Below are positions 1 to 7,805 of a stretch of 64,000 nt of DNA, piece by piece. Source of the DNA: RYN-230 sp963834705 (GTDB taxonomy: Bacteria > Actinomycetota > Actinomycetes > Streptosporangiales > Streptosporangiaceae). The notes beneath the pieces were generated by a model. It searched no databases. It saw nothing but the letters and a program-made list of their open reading frames with translations, and was not told the DNA's origin. The DNA is taken from the NCBI GenBank assembly GCA_963834705.1, contig CAWICV010000015.1, forward strand, positions 186,001 through 250,000, in the 5' to 3' direction. The position numbers and the translations under genes are program-made. Each line of letters opens with the position of its first letter. Positions within the stretch are counted from its first letter, which is position 1.

Positions 1-1
1 C

Positions 2-229
2 ACCGGCATCGCGGCCGGCCTGCACGCGCTGCTCGAACTGCCGCCGGGCAGCGCCGAGGACGACCTGGTGGCCCGGGCGGCCCGGCGTGGCCTGGCCGTC
101 GAAGGGCTCGGCCCGTACTGCGCGCCCGGGCATCCGCGCGGGCCGGCCCTGGTCCTCGGCTACGGCACCCCGCCGGAGCACGCGTTCACCGGGGCGCTCG
201 CCCGGCTCTGCGCCGTATTGGCCGAATAA
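2..229 (+). CDS. MocR/PdxR-family regulator, C-terminal end (partial)
   Basis: Only the last 75 codons lie in the window; the 5' part is cut off at the edge. The visible peptide has the end pattern of the aminotransferase-like (fold type I PLP) domain of MocR/PdxR regulators: a 'GLHALLELPPG' stretch, then 'AARRGLAVEGLGPYC' and the terminal 'LVLGYGTPP' motif before the TAA stop. In the family an N-terminal GntR-type winged helix binds DNA and the C-terminal domain senses PLP or an amino-acid-like ligand; neither the helix nor the PLP lysine is visible here. The start coordinate is simply the first in-frame base of the window. Confidence 0.75.
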   Translation, partial: TGIAAGLHALLELPPGSAEDDLVARAARRGLAVEGLGPYCAPGHPRGPALVLGYGTPPEHAFTGALARLCAVLAE

Positions 230-330
230 TCCTCCTGTTTATTGTCGGCTCGGCTGGCACATATTTCTTTTGAACGCCAGTGCGGCGCACTGACCTGCAC
301 GAATGACGGTTATCGGGGAGCAGGGACATA

Positions 331-960
331 ATGGCGACTGCGGGCAGCAACGGTAATTTCCGGCATCAGAGGATTTCCCGGGACAGGGCCAGCTGGGCAC
401 GTATCGCGCTGGCTGGGTGCGCGGCCCTGGCCGCCGCGGCCAGTACCGCCACACCCGCGGCCGCGGCCACGCCGGCTACCGCCGCGCACCCACCGGCCGT
501 CCGCACCCTGGTGGTCCGCACGCTAGTCGTCCGAAACCTGGGCGACGCCGGTCCCGGCTCGCTGCGCGCCGCCATCACCGCCGCCAACAGCAGGCCGGCC
601 AGCCGCATCGTGTTCTCGGTGCGTGGCACGGTCCGGCTGGCCCGCGCGCTGCCCGCGATCCACCGCCGGGTGGCGATCGACGCCACCACGGCACCCGGTT
701 ACCACGGGGGCCGGCCGGTCGTCGCGATCAACTTCCGCCGCCACCTGGGCCTGGTGTTCGGCCCGGGCGCGGGCGGCGCGTCGCTGCTCGGCGTGGCCGT
801 GGACCGGGCCGGCGACGCCGGGGTCAGCCTGGTCGCCCGGGACATCACGCTGAACCACGACTACATCGGCCTGGGCCGGTTCGGCCACCCGCTGCCGAAC
901 ACCGGGGGCCCGGTGCGGAACCTGGGCCGTGATAACCACATCCTGCGCAACCGGGTGTGA
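331..960 (+). CDS. Secreted beta-helix-type (CSLREA-like) protein, short
   Basis: 209 aa. After a basic N-terminus there is an Ala-rich hydrophobic segment (about residues 28-50) that looks like a signal peptide with an Ala-Thr-Ala-Ala region. The mature part starts with the 'LGDAGPGSLRAAITAAN' motif (about residues 70-86) typical of secreted or cell-surface proteins that fold as a right-handed parallel beta helix. Those proteins are normally several hundred residues long, so this one, ending soon after the first helix turns, may be truncated or a minimal version. A GGAG/AGGG-rich ribosome site precedes the ATG. Its role is unknown; an extracellular binding or adhesin-like role is only an inference. 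Confidence 0.6.
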   Translation: MATAGSNGNFRHQRISRDRASWARIALAGCAALAAAASTATPAAAATPATAAHPPAVRTLVVRTLVVRNLGDAGPGSLRAAITAANSRPASRIVFSVRGTVRLARALPAIHRRVAIDATTAPGYHGGRPVVAINFRRHLGLVFGPGAGGASLLGVAVDRAGDAGVSLVARDITLNHDYIGLGRFGHPLPNTGGPVRNLGRDNHILRNRV

Positions 961-971
961 GTCTTCTCACC

Positions 972-997
972 CGGTTACCGGGCACGGCGGGTAACCG
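972..997 (+). terminator. Hairpin after the beta-helix gene
   Basis: Perfect 8-bp arms CGGTTACC and GGTAACCG separated by 10 bases, starting 12 bp after the stop codon at 960. There is no T tract, as is common in high-GC actinobacteria. A terminator or mRNA-stabilising role is likely but not proven. Confidence 0.5.
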
Positions 998-1449
998 CAT
1001 CCAGCCGGTTAGGTTACGCAAAGTGGGTAGGTAATTCCCCAAAGTGAGATAAGAGCTGCGCGATAGCCGCGCAATTTGAGCGCTAAAAGGATGGCTAGCC
1101 GACTAGTGGGCGGATCACCGCCAGCGCCGGCGCAGCGTACACGAGGCGCCGCGGCCCAGCGTGGCATCGCCGGAGTTCACTGGCCGTGGCTTAGCTGCCG
1201 GCCAGAGGAAACCCCCGGCTGGCTGGTGCTCCGGCCGACGCCTGGTTAGGATGCTCGCGCTGACGGGTTGGCGGCCACTCAGCTAACTGGCCATAGGCTG
1301 CCTTATCAAGGACAGGTATCGGGTTAAGGGCCGGCGGGTAAACTGCCGGCCACGGGACGGTATGACGGGCTAAGCCCGGCGGAACCGGTCCCGGTCCACC
1401 GGCACTGGCGAGGGCGTCTGTGCAATCGCGGAAGGTGATGGGAGTCGGA
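998..1449. other. Intergenic region upstream of SQD1
   Basis: About 450 bp without a convincing gene. It holds a relatively AT-rich patch (about 1030-1110), a single PHO-box-like 11-mer (GTTCACTGGCC at 1175-1185), and a hairpin with perfect 7-bp arms GGCCGGC/GCCGGCC (1329-1351) that would sit in the 5' leader of the SQD1 mRNA. Promoter position is not clear. The PHO-like unit is single, whereas functional actinobacterial PHO boxes are at least two repeats, so phosphate control of SQD1 is only a suggestion. Confidence 0.4.
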
Positions 1450-2661
1450 ATGCGCGTCCTGGTTCTCGGCGGCGATGGGTTCTGCGGCTGGCCGACCTCG
1501 CTGTATCTGTCGGATCGTGGCCACGACGTGACCATTATCGACAACCTGAGCCGCCGCAAGATCGACATTGACCTCGAGGTGGAGTCGCTGACGCCGATCC
1601 GCCCGATCAGCGAGCGGATCAGGGTCTGGGAGGAGGTGGCCGGCCGCCAGATCGGCTTCATCAGCCTGGACCTGGCCACCGAGTACGACCGCCTCGTCGC
1701 CGTCCTGCTGGAACTCCGGCCGGACGCGATCGTGCACTTCGCCGAGCAGCGCGCCGCGCCGTATTCGATGCGCACCACCACGACCAAGCGGTACACGGTG
1801 GATAACAACGTGCGGGCCACGCACAACCTGCTCACCGCCCTGGTCGACACCGGGATCGACGCCGCCCTGGCCCACCTGGGCACGATGGGCGTCTACGGGT
1901 ACGGCTGGTCGGGCAGCGCGCCGATCCCGGAGGGGTACCTGATGGTGAAGGTGCCCACACCCGACGGGGAGCTGGAGCGGGAGATCCTGCACCCGGCCAA
2001 CCCCGGCTCCGTCTACCACATGACCAAGACGCTGGATCAGCTGATGTTCGCGTTCTACGCCAAGAACGACGGGCTGCGGATCACCGATCTGCATCAGGGC
2101 ATCGTGTGGGGCACCCAGACACCGCAGACGTTCCGCGATGAGCGGCTGATCAACCGGTTCGACTACGACGGTGACTACGGCACGGTGCTGAACCGGTTCC
2201 TGATGCAGGCGGCCATCGGGCACCCGCTGACCGTCCATGGCACCGGCGGGCAGACCCGTGCGTTCATCCACATCCGCGACACCGTGCGGTGTATCGAGCT
2301 GGCCATCACCAACCCGCCCGCGGCCGGGGACCGGCCCCGGGTGCTTAACCAGATCACCGAGGTGCACCGGGTGCTGGACCTGGCCAAGATGGTCGGCGAC
2401 ACCATGGGCGTCGAGATCGCCTACCTGCCCAACCCGCGGCGGGAGGCGGAGGAGAACGACCTGGTGGTCCGCAACGACCAGTTCCTCGAACTGGGCCTGC
2501 AGCCCACCACCCTGTCCGAGGGCCTCCTCGAGGAAGGCACCGAGATCGCCGGCAAGTACGCCCACCGCGCCGACGTCACCAAGATCATCGCCCGCTCCGT
2601 CTGGAAAGCCGGCATGGAGACCGCCGGCGACCTCATGACCGGACTGCCCGACCCGGAGTAA
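1450..2661 (+). CDS. sqd1: UDP-sulfoquinovose synthase (SQD1 family)
   Basis: 403 aa, normal length for the family. This extended short-chain dehydrogenase converts UDP-glucose and sulfite to UDP-sulfoquinovose, the head-group donor for the sulfolipid SQDG. The NAD-binding 'GGDGFCGWP' (7-15) and 'DNLSRRKID' (31-39) are the SQD1 signature, T145 in 'LGTMGVYG' and Y189-x3-K193 ('YHMTK') are the catalytic residues. I start at ATG 1450 (MRVLVLGG), preceded by GGAG at 1441-1444; an in-frame start 30 bp upstream is possible but would add residues before the Rossmann strand. No SqdX-type sulfoquinovosyltransferase is recognisable beside it; the nearest glycosyltransferases are GT2 and DUF2064 proteins 1 kb downstream. 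SQD1 is best known from photosynthetic organisms but also occurs in actinobacteria and rhizobia, where SQDG can replace phospholipid under phosphate limitation. Confidence 0.9.
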   Translation: MRVLVLGGDGFCGWPTSLYLSDRGHDVTIIDNLSRRKIDIDLEVESLTPIRPISERIRVWEEVAGRQIGFISLDLATEYDRLVAVLLELRPDAIVHFAEQRAAPYSMRTTTTKRYTVDNNVRATHNLLTALVDTGIDAALAHLGTMGVYGYGWSGSAPIPEGYLMVKVPTPDGELEREILHPANPGSVYHMTKTLDQLMFAFYAKNDGLRITDLHQGIVWGTQTPQTFRDERLINRFDYDGDYGTVLNRFLMQAAIGHPLTVHGTGGQTRAFIHIRDTVRCIELAITNPPAAGDRPRVLNQITEVHRVLDLAKMVGDTMGVEIAYLPNPRREAEENDLVVRNDQFLELGLQPTTLSEGLLEEGTEIAGKYAHRADVTKIIARSVWKAGMETAGDLMTGLPDPE

Positions 2662-2724
2662 CCCCGGGCGGCTGGGGGCGGCCTGCGGCACCGGCCACCC
2701 GCCAGCGTTCAGCATGCGTGTTCT

Positions 2725-2740
2725 CACGTAACGTTACGTG
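2725..2740. promoter_or_regulatory. 16-bp perfect palindrome, likely TetR-type operator
   Basis: CACGTAACGTTACGTG reads identically on both strands and ends 2 bp before the ATG of the decayed gene at 2743. Size and symmetry fit an operator for a TetR-family (or similar dimeric) repressor. No TetR gene lies next to it in this window. Confidence 0.45.
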
Positions 2741-2742
2741 TC

Positions 2743-2965
2743 ATGACGGCACGTCAGGACCGGGAGAACCGGCGCCAGCCCGCGCTGCCGGCCCGGGCCA
2801 TCGCGGCGGCGGTGCTGCGGACCGGGCGGCGGCACGCCGGCGGATCCTGCTCGTGTCTCTCGTGGTGAGCCTGGTGGCCACCGCGGTGGAAATCGCCGTC
2901 GGTCAAGCTGCTCAGCCACGCCGGGCTGGGGCTGGCGCTGTTCGGCGCGCTGAGCTCGTCCGGGG
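2743..2965 (+). pseudogene. Decayed small membrane-protein gene
   Basis: An ATG at 2743 opens a frame for about 41 codons that ends in TGA (2866-2868). Read in pieces, the region looks like one gene broken by two compensating frameshifts: frame 1 gives 'MTARQDRENRRQPALPARA', frame 3 (about 2835-2900) gives a hydrophobic 'RILLVSLVVSLVATAVEIA' helix, and frame 1 again (from 2902) gives 'VKLLSHAGLGLALFGALSS', a second hydrophobic helix. The tail runs into the 3' end of the convergent DUF2064 gene. Two membrane segments in displaced frames argue for a pseudogene; sequencing indels are the alternative. No family was recognised with certainty. Confidence 0.45.
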
Positions 2966-3700
2966 TCAGCCGACCGCAGCCGCGGGCGCCGGGGCGGGCT
3001 GGTGGTGCCGCCCGGTGCTGACCATCTCCGGCCGGGGCTGCGGGTGCAGCACGGCCAGCGTGGCCGCGAACCGGCTGCCCGGTGCCTGGTCGGCCACCTG
3101 GACCGCGTCTTCGACCGTGTCCACGTCGATGAGCTCAGGGACCTGGCGGATCCGCAGTCCGGCCGCGCGCAGCCGGTCCAGCTGGACCCGGCCGGTGTGG
3201 CCGGCCGACATGGGCACGCCGCGGATCAGCTCCGCGTCCGGCTGGCGCAGCCCGAGCAGCCAGAACCCGCCGTCCGCCGCCGGGCCGAATACCGCGTCCG
3301 CCTCGCCCGACGTCAGCGGCTGGGCCACCGTCTCCAGCAGCCCCGGGGTCACCTGCGGGGTGTCCATCCCGATCAGCACGACCGGCACATTCAGCTTCGC
3401 GTAGACGTCATCGAACGCGGCCGCGATCCGCTCGTCAAGCCCGTCGCCGCGCTGCGGCACGACCTCGTAGCGGCTGGGCAGTTCGGCGCGCAGCGCGCCC
3501 GGGGTGGCCCACTGGTCGGCCAGGGCCAGGATGTGCCGGGTGAACGAGGCGCTGGCCCCGGCCTCCAGCGTGTCGGCCAGCGCGGCCTCGGCCAGCATGG
3601 CCGCCTCGTACGGGGTGAACGGCGGGGTCAGCCTGGTCTTCACCTTGCCCGGCACCGGCGCCTTGGCCAGCACGATGAGCTGGGCGTTGAGCGCGTTCAT
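2966..3700 (-). CDS. DUF2064 / TIGR04282-type glycosyltransferase
   Basis: 244 aa. The N-terminus 'LIVLAKAPVPGKVKTRLTPP' and later 'LIGMDTPQV', 'FGPAADGGFWLLGL' are hallmarks of the DUF2064 nucleotidyl/glycosyl-transferase-like family (also annotated as arsenosugar-type glycosyltransferases, TIGR04282). It has a GT-A fold with the 'GMDTP' aspartate in the metal/nucleotide region. The ATG overlaps the TGA of the upstream GT2 gene by 4 bp, so the two are translationally coupled and probably act on the same sugar product. The last about 25 residues (Pro/Ala-rich) are outside the usual domain. Substrate unknown. Confidence 0.8.
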   Translation of the reverse strand: MNALNAQLIVLAKAPVPGKVKTRLTPPFTPYEAAMLAEAALADTLEAGASASFTRHILALADQWATPGALRAELPSRYEVVPQRGDGLDERIAAAFDDVYAKLNVPVVLIGMDTPQVTPGLLETVAQPLTSGEADAVFGPAADGGFWLLGLRQPDAELIRGVPMSAGHTGRVQLDRLRAAGLRIRQVPELIDVDTVEDAVQVADQAPGSRFAATLAVLHPQPRPEMVSTGRHHQPAPAPAAAVG

Positions 3701-4347
3701 GAGGCGAGCACCCGGCGCATGTCACGAACCGTCCGCACGGTGCCAGACACCGTGCCGGTCACCTTCGACCGCCCGGAACGGGGCAGATACGGGATGTCCA
3801 CCTCGTGGATCCTCCAATCGGCGGTGGCCGCGGCCATCACCATCTCTAGCGGGTAGCCGAAGCGCCGGTCGCTGAGCCCCAGCTGGAGCAGGTGGGTGCG
3901 CCGGGCGCAGCGCATGGGGCCGAGGTCGCGCAGCCGGACCCCGGTACGGCGGCGCAACTCGGCGGCGAGGACCTTGTTCGCCACCCGGGCGTGCACCGGC
4001 CAGTCGCCCAGGCGGCGGGTCATCCGCCGGCCCAGCACCAGATCGGCCTGGCCGGCCAGCACCGGGTCGGCGACCTGCGGCAGGTCATCCGGGTTGAGCG
4101 AGGCGTCCGCGTCCATAAAGCAGACGATCTCGCTGGTCGCGGCCTGCAGCCCGGCGTGGCAGGCCGCGCCGAATCCGCGCTGCGGCACCGGGACGACGGT
4201 TGCCCCGTGAGCTGCCGCGATGCTGGCCGACCGGTCGGTGGAGCCGTTGTCGGCCACGATCGGGTGGAAGCCGGCCGGCACCCGGGACAGCACCCAGGGC
4301 AGCGCTTCCTCCTCGTTCAGGCAGGGCAGAATGACATCGATCCTCAC
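3697..4347 (-). CDS. Family 2 glycosyltransferase
   Basis: 216 aa from GTG 4347. GT-A fold: 'VILPCLNEEEALPWVL' at the N-terminus, 'VADNGSTDRS' (31-40), 'QRGFGAACHAGL' and the metal-binding 'DADASL' (79-84). This resembles dolichol-phosphate-mannose/glucosyl-3-phosphoglycerate-like GT2 enzymes that use a nucleotide sugar on a lipid or small acceptor. There is no C-terminal membrane segment, so it is likely cytosolic or peripheral. An in-frame upstream extension to 4437 lacks family similarity and was not used. Overlaps DUF2064 by 4 bp and is divergent from the epimerase gene at 4452. Confidence 0.8.
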   Translation of the reverse strand: MRIDVILPCLNEEEALPWVLSRVPAGFHPIVADNGSTDRSASIAAAHGATVVPVPQRGFGAACHAGLQAATSEIVCFMDADASLNPDDLPQVADPVLAGQADLVLGRRMTRRLGDWPVHARVANKVLAAELRRRTGVRLRDLGPMRCARRTHLLQLGLSDRRFGYPLEMVMAAATADWRIHEVDIPYLPRSGRSKVTGTVSGTVRTVRDMRRVLAS

Positions 4348-4451
4348 GCTTCCCGACCGTAATGCCGAAGCCCCCGATCGACCCTTACAGACCTGTGACG
4401 TATGGTCGCGCACGGTAGGACCCCAGGTGGACTGCATGATTCGCTGCTGTC

Positions 4452-5525
4452 ATGCGCATTCTGGTGACGGGGGCCGCGGGGTTCATCGGCTCCCACGCAG
4501 TTGACGTCCTGCGAGCTGCCGGCCATGAGGTGCAGGGCCTGGACTCGCTGACCCCCGCCGTGCACAACGGGCGCCCGGACTACCTGCCGCCCGACTTCGA
4601 CCTGGCCGTGGGCGACGTGCGCGACCCGGACGCGGTGCGCCGCGCCGTGGCCGGCGCGGACGTGGTGTGCCACCAGGCCGCGCTGGTCGGCCTCGGGGTG
4701 GATCTCAGCGACCTGCCCGCCTACTCGGACGTCAACGTCACCGGCACCGCGGTGCTGCTGGAAGCGATGGGCCGGGCCGGGGTGCCCCGGCTGGTGCTGG
4801 CCTCCTCGATGGTGGTCTATGGCGAGGGCGCCTACGACTGCGCCACGCATGGCCGGGTGCGGCCCGCCGCGCGCAGCGAGGATGACCTGCGGGCCGGGCG
4901 GTTCGAGCCGCGCTGCCCGGCGTGCGGGGAACTGCTCGTGACCGCGACGATCAGCGAGGACGCGCCGCCCGACCCGCGCAACGCGTACGCGGCCAGCAAG
5001 CTCGCCCAGGAGCACCTGGCCGCCACCTGGGCCCGGATGACCGGCGGCTCCGCGGTCGCGCTCCGGTACCACAACGTGTACGGGCCGCGGATGCCGCGGG
5101 ACACGCCGTACTCCGGGGTGGCCGCCATCTTCCGCTCGTCGCTGGAGGCGGGCCGCCCGCCACAGGTCTACGAGGACGGCCAGCAGCGCCGCGACTTCGT
5201 GCACGTGCGCGACGTGGCCCGGGCCAACGTGGCCGCGCTGCGCGCCGGGGTGCCGGGCACGCTGCGCGCGTTCAACGTGGCGTCCGGCGAGCCGCACACG
5301 GTCGGCGAGATGGCCGCCGCGCTGGCCACCGCGTTCGGCGGCCCGTCGCCCGAGGTGACCGGCAAGTACCGGCTCGGCGACGTCCGGCACGTGGTCGCCT
5401 CGCCGGCCGCCGCCGCGGCCGCCGACGGGCTCGGCTTCCAGGCCGGGACGAGCTTCACCGCCGGGATGACCGAGTTCGCCAGGGCGCCGCTGCGCCGCCC
5501 GGTGACCGGCGGCCTGGCCGCCTAA
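4452..5525 (+). CDS. NAD-dependent epimerase/dehydratase (extended SDR)
   Basis: 357 aa. Rossmann motif 'GAAGFIGSH' (about 7-15), catalytic 'SSMVVYG' serine region and 'YAASK' Tyr/Lys pair (in 'NAYAASKLAQEH'). Between them is an insertion holding 'CPACGE', as in a subgroup of actinobacterial nucleotide-sugar epimerases (dTDP-rhamnose 4-epimerase-like) whose cysteines may bind zinc. The product is predicted to interconvert an NDP-sugar for the neighbouring glycosyltransferases, with which it shares a divergent promoter region (4348-4451). No good ribosome site precedes the ATG; a TAGGAC -10-like box at 4415-4420 would give a short leader. Confidence 0.75.
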   Translation: MRILVTGAAGFIGSHAVDVLRAAGHEVQGLDSLTPAVHNGRPDYLPPDFDLAVGDVRDPDAVRRAVAGADVVCHQAALVGLGVDLSDLPAYSDVNVTGTAVLLEAMGRAGVPRLVLASSMVVYGEGAYDCATHGRVRPAARSEDDLRAGRFEPRCPACGELLVTATISEDAPPDPRNAYAASKLAQEHLAATWARMTGGSAVALRYHNVYGPRMPRDTPYSGVAAIFRSSLEAGRPPQVYEDGQQRRDFVHVRDVARANVAALRAGVPGTLRAFNVASGEPHTVGEMAAALATAFGGPSPEVTGKYRLGDVRHVVASPAAAAAADGLGFQAGTSFTAGMTEFARAPLRRPVTGGLAA

Positions 5526-5559
5526 CCTGGCTGACTTTCGCTACCTTCCCGCCCCGCAC

Positions 5560-5595
5560 AACGGCGGCCAGACCCTCGCGGGGCTGGCCGCCGTT
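5560..5595. terminator. Bidirectional terminator between convergent genes
   Basis: Perfect 12-bp stem AACGGCGGCCAG (5560-5571) / CTGGCCGCCGTT (5584-5595) with a 12-base loop and a short T run (ttt at 5594-5596). It lies between the stop codons of the epimerase (+) and the histidine kinase (-), so it can end both transcripts. Confidence 0.8.
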
Positions 5596-5624
5596 TATCT
5601 TGGCCGGGCCTAGCTGACTGGGCC

Positions 5625-6854
5625 CTAGTTGACGGCCTGGCCGTTGGTCAGCAGGCGGCCGCCGGTCGCCGGGCCGGCCACCGGCGCCATCTCGGCGGGC
5701 GCGTCGGCCCGGGCCAGTGGCAGCCGGATGACGAACTGGCAGCCGCGGGCCATGTTCTGCACCGCGATCTGGCCGGCGTGCGCCTCGACGATGCCGCGGG
5801 CGATGCTCAGCCCCAGCCCGGCGTTGTTGTCCGGGCCCGGGGTGCGCGCGGTCTCGGCCCGGAACGCCACGTCGAACACCCGGGGCAGCGCCTCCTCGGG
5901 GATGCCGCCGCAGGCGTCCACCACGCTCACGCAGGCCATCCCGCGGTGCACGTCGCCCTGCACCTCGACCAGGCCTTCGGACGGGGTGTGCCGGATCGCG
6001 TTGCTGACCAGGTTGCGCAGCGCACGGCCGAACTCGTCCGCGTCCACCAGCACCGGCAGGCCGCGCACCGACGAGCCGCGCAGCCGCACTCCCTTGGCCC
6101 GGGCCAGCGGCTCGGTGGTAGCGAGCGCCTCGGCCACCAGGTCGTCCAGGCCGACCAGGCGGCGGGACAGCCGGAGGGCCCCGGCATGGATCCGGGCCAG
6201 CTCGAACAGGTCGTCGATCATCGCGGACAGCCGGTCCGCCTCCCGGCGGATCTGGGTGTGGTAGGTGGTGACCGTCTCGAAGTCCACCACCACCCCGTCT
6301 TCCAGTGCCTCGGCCATCGCGCGCAGCCCGGCCAGCGGCGTGCGCAGGTCATGGCTGACCCAGGCGACCAGTTCCCGGCGGCTGGCCTCCAGCGCCCGTT
6401 CCCGGGTCCGCGACTCGGCGATCTTGTCGTGCGCGGTGGCCAGTTCGTCGGACAGCGTCTCGAACTCGGCCGCCAGCCGGGCCTTGGGCGGCTCGAAGTA
6501 GCCGATGCTGCCCACGTCCCGGACCGCGTTCAGCAGCACCCGGCTGGCCGAACTGACCTGGCGGCCAACCACCAGCGCGACGGCCAGCCCGGCCAGGGTG
6601 GCCAGTGCCACCACGACATAGATGACGTGCGCGTCGTCCTGGCTGACCATCATCTGGTGGGCGACGATGCTGACCCCGACCGCCGAGCTGACGATGACCA
6701 CCGCGGCCACCACGAACAGCAGTGTGGCCATGGACCGCCTGGCCACCAGGCGGACGATGAGCAGCCCGGCCGCGGCAGAGGCGAGAGCGACCCCGGCGAC
6801 GTCCTCGGCCGCCTGCTGCAGAGTCGGCCAGTCGACGCCAATCATGCCGTTCAT
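5625..6854 (-). CDS. Sensor histidine kinase
   Basis: 409 aa. Several hydrophobic segments in the first 100 residues form the membrane sensor part (about 18-36, 41-66, 77-98), followed by a linker and the H-box 'WVSHDLRTPLAGL' with phospho-acceptor H168. The C-terminal HATPase has an N-box ('LVSNAIRHTP'), 'DACGGIP' G1 and 'GLGLSIARGIV' G2. The ATG overlaps the stop of the response-regulator gene by 4 bp, so kinase and regulator are one operon. The ligand is unknown; the neighbours suggest control of cell-surface sugar or molybdoenzyme genes. Note that only a very short extracytoplasmic loop is present, typical of kinases sensing within or near the membrane. Confidence 0.9.
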   Translation of the reverse strand: MNGMIGVDWPTLQQAAEDVAGVALASAAAGLLIVRLVARRSMATLLFVVAAVVIVSSAVGVSIVAHQMMVSQDDAHVIYVVVALATLAGLAVALVVGRQVSSASRVLLNAVRDVGSIGYFEPPKARLAAEFETLSDELATAHDKIAESRTRERALEASRRELVAWVSHDLRTPLAGLRAMAEALEDGVVVDFETVTTYHTQIRREADRLSAMIDDLFELARIHAGALRLSRRLVGLDDLVAEALATTEPLARAKGVRLRGSSVRGLPVLVDADEFGRALRNLVSNAIRHTPSEGLVEVQGDVHRGMACVSVVDACGGIPEEALPRVFDVAFRAETARTPGPDNNAGLGLSIARGIVEAHAGQIAVQNMARGCQFVIRLPLARADAPAEMAPVAGPATGGRLLTNGQAVN

Positions 6855-7567
6855 GGTTCTCCTGGTTCGTAGCGGTAGCCCACGCCCCAGACCGTGACGA
6901 TGCGGCGGGGCGAGGTGGGGTCGGGCTCGATCTTTTCCCGCAGCCGCCGGATGTGCACGGTGACCGTGGAGGTGTCACCGAACGTCCAGCCCCATACGTG
7001 CGCCAGCAGCTGATCCCGGCTGAACGCCTGGCGCGGCCGGCGCATCAGGAACACCAGCAGGTCATACTCCCGGGAGGTCAGCGCGAGCGTGCTCTCGCCG
7101 AGCATCACCGAGTGCGCCCCCAGATCCACCACCAGGTTGCCGTCCTTGATCACGCCGAGCGCGGGCGGATCGGGCAGCCCGCCGCCGCGCGCCCGGCGCA
7201 GCACGGAGCGCACCCGCAGCGCCAGTTCGCGCGGGCTGAACGGCTTGGTGACGTAGTCGTCCGCGCCGGTCTCGAAGCCGACGACCCGGTCGGTCTCCTC
7301 GCCCAGCGCGGTCAGCATCACCACCGGGATCGGCCACTGCGCGCGCAGCCTGCGGCACACCTCCAGGCCGTCGATGCCCGGCAGCATCAGGTCGAGGACT
7401 ACGAGGTCCGGCGGCTCGGCGGCGACCCGGCGCAGGGCCTCGTAGCCGTCGCCGACACATTCCACGTGGTGCCCATCGCGCGTCAGATAACGCCCGACGA
7501 CATCAGCCAGGGTGGCGTCATCGTCCACGACGATGATCCGGCCTGGCCGGTCGGGGTTGGTGTTCAC
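6851..7567 (-). CDS. OmpR/PhoB-family response regulator
   Basis: 238 aa. Receiver domain with acidic pocket 'VVDDD' (3-7 region, 13-17), phospho-acceptor D59 in 'VVLDLMLPG' and the conserved K108 in 'VTKPFSP'. C-terminal winged helix from about residue 140 ('LTSREYDLLVFLMRRPRQAFSRDQLL', then 'VTVHIRRLREKI' recognition helix). Partner of the kinase encoded directly downstream (4-bp overlap). Target genes not determinable from sequence alone; the divergent methyltransferase at 7806 is the first candidate. Confidence 0.92.
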   Translation of the reverse strand: MNTNPDRPGRIIVVDDDATLADVVGRYLTRDGHHVECVGDGYEALRRVAAEPPDLVVLDLMLPGIDGLEVCRRLRAQWPIPVVMLTALGEETDRVVGFETGADDYVTKPFSPRELALRVRSVLRRARGGGLPDPPALGVIKDGNLVVDLGAHSVMLGESTLALTSREYDLLVFLMRRPRQAFSRDQLLAHVWGWTFGDTSTVTVHIRRLREKIEPDPTSPRRIVTVWGVGYRYEPGEP

Positions 7568-7805
7568 TCCTCCACGGTAAACGGCTGACTGCTTTTATGC
7601 CGCTGACCGGGACAGATCCGTCACAGGTCCGTAAGGGTCGTTTCGGGCCGGCCGCCGTTATGCTCGTCGCCGCCGTGACTACGCCCGTGGTGCGCCTTGC
7701 CGCGTCTTGGTGGGCTGCTTGACACGGCGGCCGCCGGGTGCGCTGCCCGGTGACCCCGGACGATCCGGGTGCGCTGCCCGGACGAAGCGGAAGGAGGGGG
7801 ACCGC

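Noticed and set aside
1324..2727. Long open frame antisense to SQD1 (467 codons)
   Set aside because: Mirror of the coding strand caused by high GC; low-complexity Gly/Val/His/Arg composition, no domain pattern, and the plus strand encodes a clear SQD1.
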